Positions 29,142-36,881 of a stretch of DNA of 64,000 nt are shown one piece after another. Position 1 is the first letter of the stretch; the number at the start of each line of letters is the position of its first letter. The notes below the pieces were generated by a model that did no database searches, had not been told where the DNA came from, and worked only from the letters and a program-made list of their open reading frames with translations. The stretch is taken from assembly GCF_013409365.1 (NCBI RefSeq), contig NZ_JACCBA010000001.1, positions 8,804,001-8,868,000 of the forward strand. Direction: 5' to 3'. The translations under genes and the position numbers were made by a program. The stretch is from Actinomadura luteofluorescens. GTDB taxonomy: Bacteria > Actinomycetota > Actinomycetes > Streptosporangiales > Streptosporangiaceae.

Positions 29142-29774
29142 ATGACCGACCTGAGCCATCCGATCTTCGCCCGCCTCTATCCGCGGCTGGACGCCGGCTG
29201 CGCCAAGGTGGGCGGCGACGCGTGCCGCGCGGAACTGCTGGCCGGGGCGTCCGGCCGCGTGGTGGAGGTGGGCGCCGGCTACGGGGCCAACTTCCCGCAC
29301 TACCCGCCCGAGGTCACCGAGGTCGTCGCCGTCGAACCCGAGCCGCGGCTGCGCGCCAAGGCCGCCCACGCCGCGAGCCGCGCGCCGGTCCCGATCACGG
29401 TGCGCCCCGGCCTCGCCGAGGACCTCGACCTCGACGACGCGTCGTTCGACGTGGCGGTGGCCTCGCTCGTGCTCTGCTCGGTCCGCGACCCCGTCCGGGC
29501 GCTGGCCGAGCTGCGGCGCGTGCTCAAGCCGGGCGGCGAGCTGCGCTACTACGAGCACGTGCGGGGCAGCACCCCCGGGAAGGTGCGGTTCCAGCGCTAC
29601 GCCGACCTGCTGTGGCCGTTCTTCGCCGCGGGCTGCCACCTCACCCGCCCGACGAGCGAGTACATCGCCGGCAGCGGCTTCACCGTGAGCCGCGAGCGGC
29701 GGTTCGAGTTCCCCGAGCCGAGCCGGACCAACCCGGCCTCGCCGCACGTGCTCGGAACGGCCGTCCGCGACTGA
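29142..29774 (+). CDS. Class I SAM-dependent methyltransferase
   Basis: 210-residue methyltransferase. Motif I is VVEVGAGYGANF, followed by VVAVEPEPRLRAKA (motif II), FDVAVASLVLCSV (motif IV) and LKPGGELRYYEHVRG, as in the Methyltransf_11/METTL7-like group. Substrate unknown. I used ATG 29142 with GCGGGA upstream; GTG 29112 would add ten residues. Probably a stand-alone gene between cysteine dioxygenase and the sugar porter. Confidence 0.85.
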   Translation: MTDLSHPIFARLYPRLDAGCAKVGGDACRAELLAGASGRVVEVGAGYGANFPHYPPEVTEVVAVEPEPRLRAKAAHAASRAPVPITVRPGLAEDLDLDDASFDVAVASLVLCSVRDPVRALAELRRVLKPGGELRYYEHVRGSTPGKVRFQRYADLLWPFFAAGCHLTRPTSEYIAGSGFTVSRERRFEFPEPSRTNPASPHVLGTAVRD

Positions 29775-29822
29775 CCGGACGGCGCCCGCATAAGGTCCGG
29801 CTCGCGGGGAAGATCGGGCTCC

Positions 29823-31286
29823 ATGACGGCAGCGGGCAGCGGACCGAGGCAGGCGGACGAGCGCCGCGAGGACGGGGCGCCGCACTCGGCGGTGGTGGCG
29901 GCGCTGCTCGCGGGGGCCGCGGCCCTCGGCGGGTTCCTGTTCGGCTACGACTCATCGGTGATCAACGGGACGGTCGACGCGCTCAAGCAGGAGTTCGGCC
30001 TCGGCGGCTTCGCGGTCGGCTTCGTGGTCTCCGCCGCGCTGCTCGGCTGCGCCGCCGGCGCCTGGTTCGCGGGGCCGCTCGGCGACCGGATCGGCCGGGT
30101 GCGGGTGATGCTCATCGCCGCGGGGCTGTTCGTGGTCAGCTCGCTCGGCTCCGCGCTCGCCTTCAACGCGGTCGACCTCACCGTCTGGCGGCTGGTCGGC
30201 GGCCTCGCCATCGGCGCCGCGTCGGTGATCGCGCCCGCCTACATCGCCGAGATCGCCCCGGCCGAGCTGCGCGGCCGGCTGGGCTCGCTGCAGCAGATGG
30301 CGATCGTGCTCGGCATCTTCGCCGCCCTCGTGGTCGACTACGTCATCGCGCGGGTGTCCGACGGCGGCGCGACCGGGACGTTCCCCTGGGGCGGCGGCGC
30401 GTGGCGCTGGATGTTCGCCAGCGCCGTCGTCCCGGCCGTGCTGTACGGCGTGATCGCCACCATGATCCCCGAGTCGCCCCGCTACCTGGTCAAGAAGCAC
30501 GAGACGGCCCGCGCGCGGCAGGTGCTGCGGCGCGTGATGGGCGGCGGCGACGTGGACGTGAAGATCGACGAGATCACCCGGTCCATCGCCGCGGACCGGC
30601 CCGTCCGGCTCGGGGACCTGCGCGGCGACCGGTTCGGCCTGATGCCGATCGTGTGGGCCGGGATCCTGCTGTCGGTGTTCCAGCAGTTCGTCGGCATCAA
30701 CGTGATCTTCTACTACTCCTCCTCGCTGTGGCAGGCCGTCGGGTTCTCCGAGAACGACGCGATGCTCACCTCGGTGATCAACTCGGTCGTCAACGTCGCG
30801 TTCACGCTGGTCGCGATCGCGCTCGTCGACCGGATCGGCCGCCGCCCGCTGCTGCTGGCCGGAGCCGCCGGCATGGCGGTCTCCCTCGGCACCCTCACGA
30901 TCTGCTTCGCGACCGCCCCCGTGGTGGACGGCGCGCCCGACCTCGGCGGCGTCGCCGGTCCCGTGGCGCTCGTCGCGGCCAACGTGTTCGTCGCCTCCTT
31001 CGCCGCGACGTGGGGGCCGGTCGTGTGGGTGATGCTCGGCGAGATGTTCAACAACTTCATCCGGGCGTCCGCGCTGGCCGTCGCCGCCGCGGCGCAGTGG
31101 CTCGCCAACTGGGTGATCACCACCACGTTCCCCGGCATCTCCGGCTTCTCCCTCGGCCTGGCCTACGGCCTCTACACGCTGTTCTCGGTCCTGGCGTTCC
31201 TGTTCGTGCTGCGCGCCGTCCCCGAGACCAAGGGACGCGAACTGGAGGACATGGACGACCTCGCCGCCCCGCGGGCCCGCGCGTGA
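29823..31286 (+). CDS. Sugar porter (MFS)
   Basis: 487-residue sugar-porter family MFS protein with about 12 helices. Signatures: FGYDSSVING in helix 1, DRIGRVRVML after helix 2, PESPRYLVKK before the central loop, FQQFVGINVIFYYSS in helix 7, and PETKGRELEDMD at the C-terminus. These match the XylE/GLUT-like proton-sugar symporters. A xylose, glucose or galactose substrate is plausible but not resolved. No adjacent regulator or sugar catabolic genes. Confidence 0.93.
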   Translation: MTAAGSGPRQADERREDGAPHSAVVAALLAGAAALGGFLFGYDSSVINGTVDALKQEFGLGGFAVGFVVSAALLGCAAGAWFAGPLGDRIGRVRVMLIAAGLFVVSSLGSALAFNAVDLTVWRLVGGLAIGAASVIAPAYIAEIAPAELRGRLGSLQQMAIVLGIFAALVVDYVIARVSDGGATGTFPWGGGAWRWMFASAVVPAVLYGVIATMIPESPRYLVKKHETARARQVLRRVMGGGDVDVKIDEITRSIAADRPVRLGDLRGDRFGLMPIVWAGILLSVFQQFVGINVIFYYSSSLWQAVGFSENDAMLTSVINSVVNVAFTLVAIALVDRIGRRPLLLAGAAGMAVSLGTLTICFATAPVVDGAPDLGGVAGPVALVAANVFVASFAATWGPVVWVMLGEMFNNFIRASALAVAAAAQWLANWVITTTFPGISGFSLGLAYGLYTLFSVLAFLFVLRAVPETKGRELEDMDDLAAPRARA

Positions 31287-31327
31287 AAGGCCGGGCCGCG
31301 CGCCCGCCCATCGGTTACAGTGGAGCC

Positions 31328-31393
31328 ATGCCGCACGCGTTCGCAGAGACGACGACGCCGGGTCACTCCCGGCGTGACTGCGGCATGTCCTGA
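31328..31393 (+). CDS. thrS leader peptide with threonine codon run
   Basis: 21-codon ORF from ATG 31328 to TGA 31391-31393 in the 284-nt gap before thrS; GGAG sits 2 nt before the ATG. It encodes MPHAFAETTTPGHSRRDCGMS, with three consecutive ACG threonine codons at 31349-31357, directly at the base of a hairpin. Such an arrangement, a run of the cognate codon in a short leader before an aminoacyl-tRNA synthetase, is the hallmark of transcription attenuation. Translation is inferred. Confidence 0.6.
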   Translation: MPHAFAETTTPGHSRRDCGMS

Positions 31394-31438
31394 CATTGCA
31401 CGCGGAAGGGCCCCGGGAGCGATCCCCGGGGCCCTTCC
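31355..31438 (+). promoter_or_regulatory. Threonine attenuator with mutually exclusive hairpins
   Basis: Hairpin 1: ACGCCGGG (31355-31362) pairs with CCCGGCGT (31368-31375), loop TCACT; its left arm contains the last Thr codon. Hairpin 2 (terminator): a perfect 14-bp stem, 31404-31417 with 31425-31438. Alternative pairing: CTCCCGG (31366-31372) is fully complementary to CCGGGAG (31413-31419) and would break both hairpins. A ribosome stalled on the Thr codons would mask the left arm of hairpin 1 and favour this antiterminator. No T-run follows hairpin 2. Confidence 0.6.
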
Positions 31439-31570
31439 GCCGTCCGGGGACGCCGCGGGCCCTCCGCCGACCGAGAGGAGCGGCCGATGGAACCGGACGC
31501 GTCCGGGGGCCACCCCGAGTCGATAGCATCGATCCCCGTTGACCCCGACCCATCATCGCGAGGAGTACCC

Positions 31571-33556
31571 GTGTCCACCGTGTCCGAGCTGCGCATCACC
31601 CTCGACGGGAGCGAGCGGGCGGTGCCGGCGGGCACCACCGCGGGCCAGGCGCTGGAGGCCGACGGCCGCACCGTGGTCGCCGCCCGCGTCAACGGCGAGC
31701 TGCGCGACCTCGCCGGCGAGCTGAGCGACGGCGACGCCGTCGAGCCGGTCGAGATCGGCTCGGACGACGGCCGGGCGATCATGCGGCACTCCGCCGCGCA
31801 CGTGATGGCGCAGGCCGTCCAGGAGCTGTTCCCCGAGGCCAGGCTCGGCATCGGCCCGCCGGTGGAGAACGGCTTCTACTACGACTTCGACGTCCCCGAG
31901 CCGTTCACCCCCGACGACCTCAAGCGCATCGAGAAGCGGATGCGCGAGATCGTCAAGCAGGGGCAGCGGTTCTCCCGCCGCCCCGTCTCCGAGGAGGACG
32001 CGCGCGCCGAGCTGTCCGCCGAGCCCTACAAGCTGGAGCTGATCGGCCTCAAGGGGACCGGCCCGGTCGCGGACGCGGCCGACGGCGCCGAGGTCGAGGT
32101 GGGCGGCGGCGAGCTGACCATCTACGACAACCTGGACGCCAAGTCCGGCGACCTGCGCTGGAAGGACCTGTGCCGCGGCCCGCACCTGCCGTCCACCCGG
32201 GTCATCCCCGCGTTCAAGCTGATGCGCTCGGGCGGCGCCTACTGGCGCGGCAGCGAGAAGAACCCGCAGCTCCAGCGGATCTACGGCACCGCCTGGGAGT
32301 CCCGCGAGAAGCAGGACGAGTACCTGAGGTTCCTGGAGGAGGCCGAGAAGCGCGACCACCGCCGCCTCGGCGCCGAGCTCGACCTGTTCTCCTTCCCGAA
32401 CGAGATCGGCAGCGGCCTCGCCGTCTTCCACCCGAAGGGCGGCGCCGTCCGCAAGGTGATGGAGGACTACTCGCGCCGCCGGCACGAGGAGGAGGGGTAC
32501 GAGTTCGTCAACACCCCGCACATCACCAAGGGCCACCTGTTCGAGACCTCCGGGCACCTCGGCTGGTACAAGGACGACATGTTCCCCGCCATGGAGGTCG
32601 ACGGCGGCGACTACTACCTCAAGCCGATGAACTGCCCGATGCACAACCTGATCTTCCGGGCGCGCGGCCGGTCCTACCGGGAGCTGCCGCTGCGCTTGTT
32701 CGAGTTCGGGTCGGTGTACCGGTACGAGAAGTCGGGCGTCGTGCACGGCCTCACCCGCGTGCGGGGCATGACCCAGGACGACGCGCACATCTACTGCACC
32801 GAGGACCAGATGGGCGAGGAGATCAAGCGCCTCCTCGACTTCGTCCTCGGCCTGCTGCGCGACTACGGCCTGAACGAGTTCTACCTGGAGCTGTCCACCC
32901 GCGACGAGTCCGACAAGTTCATCGGCTCGGACGAGATGTGGGAGAAGGCCACCGCCGCCCTCCGCGGCGCCGCCGAGTCCACCGGGCTCGACCTCGTCCC
33001 CGACCCGGGCGGCGCGGCGTTCTACGGCCCCAAGATCTCCGTGCAGGCCAAGGACGCGATCGGTCGCACCTGGCAGCTGTCGACCATCCAGGTCGACCCC
33101 AACCAGCCAGAGCGCTTCGGCCTGGAGTACCAGGCGGCCGACGGCACCCGGCAGCGGCCCATGATGCTGCACCGGGCCCTGTTCGGGTCGATCGAGCGGT
33201 TCTTCGGCGTGCTGCTGGAGCACTACGCGGGCGCGATGCCGCCGTGGCTGGCGCCGGTGCAGGCGGTCGGCATCCCGATCGGCGACGGCCACGTCCCGCA
33301 CCTGGAGAAGGTCGCCGCGCGGCTGGGCGAGCACGGCCTGCGCGTCGAGGTGGACGCCTCCTCCGACCGGATGCAGAAGAAGATCCGCAACGCGCAGAAG
33401 CAGAAGGTCCCGTACATGCTGCTCGCGGGCGACGACGACGTCGCCAAGGACGCGGTGTCCTTCCGGTACCGCAGCGGCGAGCAGAAGAACGGCGTCCCGA
33501 TCGACGAGGCGGTCGAGGAGATCGTCGAGGCCGTGCGGACCCGCGTGCAGGTCTGA
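31571..33556 (+). CDS. thrS: Threonyl-tRNA synthetase
   Basis: 661-residue class II synthetase: TGS domain (residues 1-65), editing/SAD domain with [16 protein letters not shown], catalytic core with [11 protein letters not shown] (zinc Cys/His), [14 protein letters not shown], and motif 3 [24 protein letters not shown], then an anticodon domain. It charges tRNA-Thr. GTG 31571 follows GAGGAG and fits the family start; an in-frame ATG at 31487, also with a good GAGGAG, would add 28 residues without known counterpart. Expression is probably governed by the upstream attenuator. Confidence 0.96.
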   Translation: MSTVSELRITLDGSERAVPAGTTAGQALEADGRTVVAARVNGELRDLAGELSDGDAVEPVEIGSDDGRAIMRHSAAHVMAQAVQELFPEARLGIGPPVENGFYYDFDVPEPFTPDDLKRIEKRMREIVKQGQRFSRRPVSEEDARAELSAEPYKLELIGLKGTGPVADAADGAEVEVGGGELTIYDNLDAKSGDLRWKDLCRGPHLPSTRVIPAFKLMRSGGAYWRGSEKNPQLQRIYGTAWESREKQDEYLRFLEEAEKRDHRRLGAELDLFSFPNEIGSGLAVFHPKGGAVRKVMEDYSRRRHEEEGYEFVNTPHITKGHLFETSGHLGWYKDDMFPAMEVDGGDYYLKPMNCPMHNLIFRARGRSYRELPLRLFEFGSVYRYEKSGVVHGLTRVRGMTQDDAHIYCTEDQMGEEIKRLLDFVLGLLRDYGLNEFYLELSTRDESDKFIGSDEMWEKATAALRGAAESTGLDLVPDPGGAAFYGPKISVQAKDAIGRTWQLSTIQVDPNQPERFGLEYQAADGTRQRPMMLHRALFGSIERFFGVLLEHYAGAMPPWLAPVQAVGIPIGDGHVPHLEKVAARLGEHGLRVEVDASSDRMQKKIRNAQKQKVPYMLLAGDDDVAKDAVSFRYRSGEQKNGVPIDEAVEEIVEAVRTRVQV

Positions 33557-33662
33557 GCCCGGCCGGGTCGCGCCCGCCCCGGGCGAGCGCGGCCCGCCGG
33601 AGGCGCCCGCCCGGAGTTGGTAGCCTCATCGATCACGTGCGAGGACCGGGGAGACAGCGGAG

Positions 33663-34271
33663 ATGAAGTCCAGGAGGCCGGGGCGGCGCAAGCGGTCGCT
33701 CTGGCTCCGGGTCGCCGGCTACACCGGCACTCTGGGGCTCGTCGCGGCCGCCGTCATCGTGCTGCTCATGCCCCTGATGGACGACGGCACGAAGGGCGCC
33801 GCCGGCGCCGGGGGGACGGCGAGCCCGTCCGCGCCGGACGGTCGGACGGACCTCCCCGGAGGGGGCGGCCTGCCCGTGACCCCGACCAATCCCGCCCCGC
33901 AGCAGAACGGGAGCGGCCAGCCCTACCCAGGCGGCGGCGGGGGCGACGGGTCCGGCGGCCAGGGCGGCGGACCGCAGATCCCTCCCCAGAACGGCTCGAG
34001 CGGCGTCGGCGCCTGCCCGAAGGGGACGGCCTACTACCGGGCCACCCCCACAGGAGTGGACGTCGTCATCGCGGTCTCCGCCAGCGGCGCGATCCGGGCG
34101 GAGCTCTCACTGCGGGGGCGGGAGCCCACCGCCCAGCAGCGGACCGTGCGCAGCGGCGGGCCGCAGACGTTCCACTTCACCGGCGTCGCGCCGCAGCTGG
34201 TCGAGCGCGTCAAGGTCACCACCATCTCGGTGGGGGGCGGCATGCAGAACTGCTACGCCCGCGCCGCCTGA
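33663..34271 (+). CDS. Single-pass membrane protein with Gly/Pro-rich linker, unknown function
   Basis: 202-residue unrecognised protein. A basic N-terminus and one transmembrane helix (about residues 16-37) anchor it, followed by a Gly/Pro/Ser/Gln-rich linker to about residue 115 and a small beta-type extracellular domain containing two Cys (GACPKG and QNCYAR) that could form a disulfide. The layout resembles surface-anchored sensor or binding proteins. The last 19 nt overlap the convergent Asp23-family gene. Confidence 0.7.
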   Translation: MKSRRPGRRKRSLWLRVAGYTGTLGLVAAAVIVLLMPLMDDGTKGAAGAGGTASPSAPDGRTDLPGGGGLPVTPTNPAPQQNGSGQPYPGGGGGDGSGGQGGGPQIPPQNGSSGVGACPKGTAYYRATPTGVDVVIAVSASGAIRAELSLRGREPTAQQRTVRSGGPQTFHFTGVAPQLVERVKVTTISVGGGMQNCYARAA

Positions 34272-34933
34272 CGGACGTCCTCGACCGACACGTTGACGGC
34301 GGCGACCCGCGTCCCCAGCATCAGGGCCGCCACCCGCGCCACGTTCGCCTTCACCTTCACCGCCACGTCCTTGATCACCGTGCCGTACTCGACGGCGATG
34401 GCGACGTCCAGCGTGACCTCGTCGTCGTTCCGCACGACGCGCACGCCCGTCGCGGCGGGCTCGTCCCGGACGGTGAGGCCGGCGACGCCCTCGACCTCCA
34501 GCGCGGCGAACGCCGCGATCTTCCCGATCACCGCGTCGCCGATCGTGATGCGGCCGTCCACCGGCGCGCTCAGGTCGCCCGACGAGCCGTGCATCGTCAT
34601 CGGCACCGCGTTCGGCCCCGACGACAGTACGCCCCGCGGGGGAGGGACCGGCTGCTGCGCCGCGGGTGCGAGCGGCGCCGACAGCGGAGCCCCTTGCGGG
34701 GTTCCCTGCGGCATTCCCGGGAGCGGCGCGCCCTGGGACGGCATGCTCGGGGACGGGATGTGCGGGGACGGGCCGCTCGGGGACGGCATGCCGGGGGAGA
34801 TCGGGCCCTGCGACGGGGCGGGGGGAGGATCCGTCTCCGGGAGGCCGGCGGGCGCCCCGGGGAACCGCGGCCCGGGCCCGGCCCCCGGCCCCTGCTCGGC
34901 GTTCCCGGTCTGGCGCTTGTCGAGCCCGGTCAT
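34253..34933 (-). CDS. Asp23/Gls24 family envelope stress protein
   Basis: 226-residue protein: the first 110 residues are a low-complexity Pro/Gly/Ser/Met-rich tail with repeats such as PSMPSQG and PGMP, and the C-terminal half is an Asp23 domain (GRITIGDAVIGKIAAFAALEVEGVAGL to VKANVARVAALMLGTRVAAVNVSVEDV). Asp23/Gls24 proteins are membrane-associated alkaline or envelope stress proteins. ATG 34933 has GGGAG 5 nt upstream; the longer frame to 35041 lacks a good site. The Pro-rich extension is unusual for the family. Confidence 0.82.
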   Translation of the reverse strand: MTGLDKRQTGNAEQGPGAGPGPRFPGAPAGLPETDPPPAPSQGPISPGMPSPSGPSPHIPSPSMPSQGAPLPGMPQGTPQGAPLSAPLAPAAQQPVPPPRGVLSSGPNAVPMTMHGSSGDLSAPVDGRITIGDAVIGKIAAFAALEVEGVAGLTVRDEPAATGVRVVRNDDEVTLDVAIAVEYGTVIKDVAVKVKANVARVAALMLGTRVAAVNVSVEDVRQAARA

Positions 34934-35122
34934 GATCGCTCCCTGCGGTTCGGTCGGGTGACCATGGTGTCGGAGCGACGCGCGGAACGTCACGCAGGCA
35001 CCGGATCGCGGGCGCGTCCGAAGACGGCGCCGACGGGCCATGCTAGGGGATCCCGGCTACAGCCCCGAGGGCGCCGCTCTCTATGCTGCTGGTCAGGCCG
35101 TGAACAAAAGGAGACCGCCGCC

Positions 35123-35752
35123 TTGACCGCAGAGCCGGAGGAGTCCGTGGTGCAGCAGGGGCGCGAGGACGCGCCCGGGGCCGGCGCCGGGAACGAGCGC
35201 ACGCCCCGCTTCGAGGAGGAGAGGGGCGGCGCCGGCACGCCCGACAACTTCCAGCGGCTCTGGACTCCGCACCGGATGGCCTACATCAAGGGCGAGAACA
35301 AGCCCACGGGCGCGGGGTCGGGCGACGGCTGCCCGTTCTGCGAGATCCCGAAGATGACCGACGAGGAGGGGCTCATCGTGGCCCGCGGGTCGTCGGTTTT
35401 CGCGGTGCTGAACCTCTACCCCTACAACTCCGGGCACCTGATGGTCGTCCCGTACCGGCACGTCGCCGACTACGCCGACCTCGAAGAGCCGGAGTACGCG
35501 GAGCTGGCGACGTTCACGCAGCGGTCCCTGACGGCGCTGCGCAAGGCGAGCGGCGCGCAGGGCTTCAACGTCGGCATGAACCTCGGTCTCGTCGCCGGCG
35601 CGGGCATCGCGGCCCACCTGCACCAGCACGTCGTCCCGCGCTGGGGCGGCGACACGAACTTCATGCCGGTCGTCGGGCAGACCAAGGTGCTGCCGCAGCT
35701 GCTGCGCGACACCCGCCGGATGCTCGCCGACGCCTGGCCGCACGACGTCTGA
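35123..35752 (+). CDS. HIT-domain hydrolase (Ap4A-type)
   Basis: 209-residue HIT protein: a variable 50-residue N-terminus, then WTPHRMAYI, a CPFCEIP zinc-type segment, NLYPYNSGHLMVVPYRHVADY, and the HIT motif HLHQHVVPRW. Members hydrolyse diadenosine or adenosine 5'-phosphoramidate-type nucleotides. In actinobacteria this type lies next to pgsA and thrS, as here. TTG 35123 (AGGAG 9 nt upstream) fits related N-termini; GTG 35150 is possible. The stop is the first unit of a 15-bp tandem repeat. Confidence 0.9.
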   Translation: MTAEPEESVVQQGREDAPGAGAGNERTPRFEEERGGAGTPDNFQRLWTPHRMAYIKGENKPTGAGSGDGCPFCEIPKMTDEEGLIVARGSSVFAVLNLYPYNSGHLMVVPYRHVADYADLEEPEYAELATFTQRSLTALRKASGAQGFNVGMNLGLVAGAGIAAHLHQHVVPRWGGDTNFMPVVGQTKVLPQLLRDTRRMLADAWPHDV

Positions 35753-35809
35753 CTTTCCGGCGCCTGACTTTCCGGCGCCTGACTTTCCGGCGCCTGACCG
35801 TCCGGCGCC
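35750..35809 (+). repeat. Four tandem 15-bp repeats at the HIT gene stop
   Basis: Unit TGACTTTCCGGCGCC at 35750, 35765 and 35780, plus a fourth copy at 35795 with two changes (TGACCG). The first unit supplies the HIT stop codon. Since 15 is divisible by three, every copy repeats a TGA in the same frame. Looks like recent replication slippage. Confidence 0.9.
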
Positions 35810-35830
35810 CGAGCGGGCGGGCCGCCGGCC

Positions 35831-36697
35831 CTAGGCGGGAGGCGCGGCGCGCCGCAGGCCCCCGTCGCCCGGCGCGCGGGGCGGGGCCTGCGAGACGCTC
35901 ATCAGCTCCGAGACCGTGACGAACTCGTAGCCCTTGGCGCGCAGGCCGCGGATCATCGGGACGAGGTTGCGCAGCGCGACGAGGCGGTCGTGGTGGCCGG
36001 TGTCATGGGCGAGCAGGATCGTGCCGGGCCCGGTGTTGCCGACGATGTAGTCCACCAGCGCCGGCGGGTCGTCCTCGTAGGTCTTCTCCAGCATCTTGAT
36101 CGACCACAGTGCGATGTCGTACTCGAACCGGCACGCGGCGCTCAGCGTGGTCCCGCCCAGATGGCCGAACGGGGGCCGCAGGAACCGGGGCTCCTTGCCG
36201 ACGATCCGCCCGATGGCGTTGTGGGCGCGCCGCAGCTGCTCCAGGGCCCGCTCGTCGGAGAGGCGCGACAGGTCCTGGTGCTGCCAGGTGTGGTTGCCGG
36301 CCTCGTGCCGGTCCATCCGCCCGTGCACGAGCCGGGCGTGCCGGACGAGCCGCTCCCCGACGAGGAAGAACGTGGCCTTGACCCGCTCGGCGTCCAGGAT
36401 GTCGTGCACCATGGGCGTCCAGTTGGGCATCGGCCCGTCGTCGAAGGTGAGGGCGACGAGCTTCTGGGCGGTGTCGACGCCCCAGACCACGTCCACATGC
36501 GCGTTCCCGGGCCGCCACGGACCGGCGATGGGGACCGCCATCGCCGACGAGGGCGCGTTCCCCGAACCGACCACGGCGCCGACCGCCTCCGCCCCCGCGC
36601 CCAGCGTGACCGCTCCGGCGGCCGCCAGGCCGAACCCCTTGATGAACGCCCGGCGTCCGGGGGCGGCCGGACGCCGGGGGTCGTCCACGTTTTCCAT
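35831..36697 (-). CDS. Polysaccharide deacetylase (NodB family), Tat-exported
   Basis: 288-residue deacetylase. The N-terminus has a twin-arginine signal, GRRAFIKGFGLAAAGA, so it is exported folded. The NodB domain shows TFDDGP (metal Asp and catalytic Asp), HTWQHQDL for the histidine pair, and RPPFGHLGG; a late HDTGHHDR supplies another catalytic His. It would deacetylate peptidoglycan or another N-acetylated polysaccharide at the cell surface. ATG 36697 was chosen so that the Tat signal is near the start; upstream in-frame codons lack a good binding site. Confidence 0.88.
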   Translation of the reverse strand: MENVDDPRRPAAPGRRAFIKGFGLAAAGAVTLGAGAEAVGAVVGSGNAPSSAMAVPIAGPWRPGNAHVDVVWGVDTAQKLVALTFDDGPMPNWTPMVHDILDAERVKATFFLVGERLVRHARLVHGRMDRHEAGNHTWQHQDLSRLSDERALEQLRRAHNAIGRIVGKEPRFLRPPFGHLGGTTLSAACRFEYDIALWSIKMLEKTYEDDPPALVDYIVGNTGPGTILLAHDTGHHDRLVALRNLVPMIRGLRAKGYEFVTVSELMSVSQAPPRAPGDGGLRRAAPPA

Positions 36698-36881
36698 TGT
36701 GCGACCACGATGCCACCGCGGACCCGGCCTGATCATCGGCCCTGCGGCCGAATCGCGGGTCACCCTGCGGGATGAGCCCGGCTCCCCCCGAGGTCGCGTC
36801 CGCGGGCGCTCGGCGTCACCGCGGCGGAGGGGGCGGGACGGGGCCCGGCACGCGCCGGGCCCCGTCCGCGGGCGTGCGCGG

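Noticed and set aside
31287..31570. T-box riboswitch before thrS
   Set aside because: I saw no T-box consensus or specifier-loop arrangement; the leader has a translated micro-ORF pattern instead.
31487..31570. 28-residue N-terminal extension of ThrRS from ATG 31487
   Set aside because: It has a good ribosome site, but the extension is low-complexity and the GTG at 31571 also has GAGGAG and matches the TGS-domain start; kept only as an alternative.
35750..35809. CRISPR-like array
   Set aside because: The repeat units are contiguous, only 15 bp, without spacers, and no cas genes are present.
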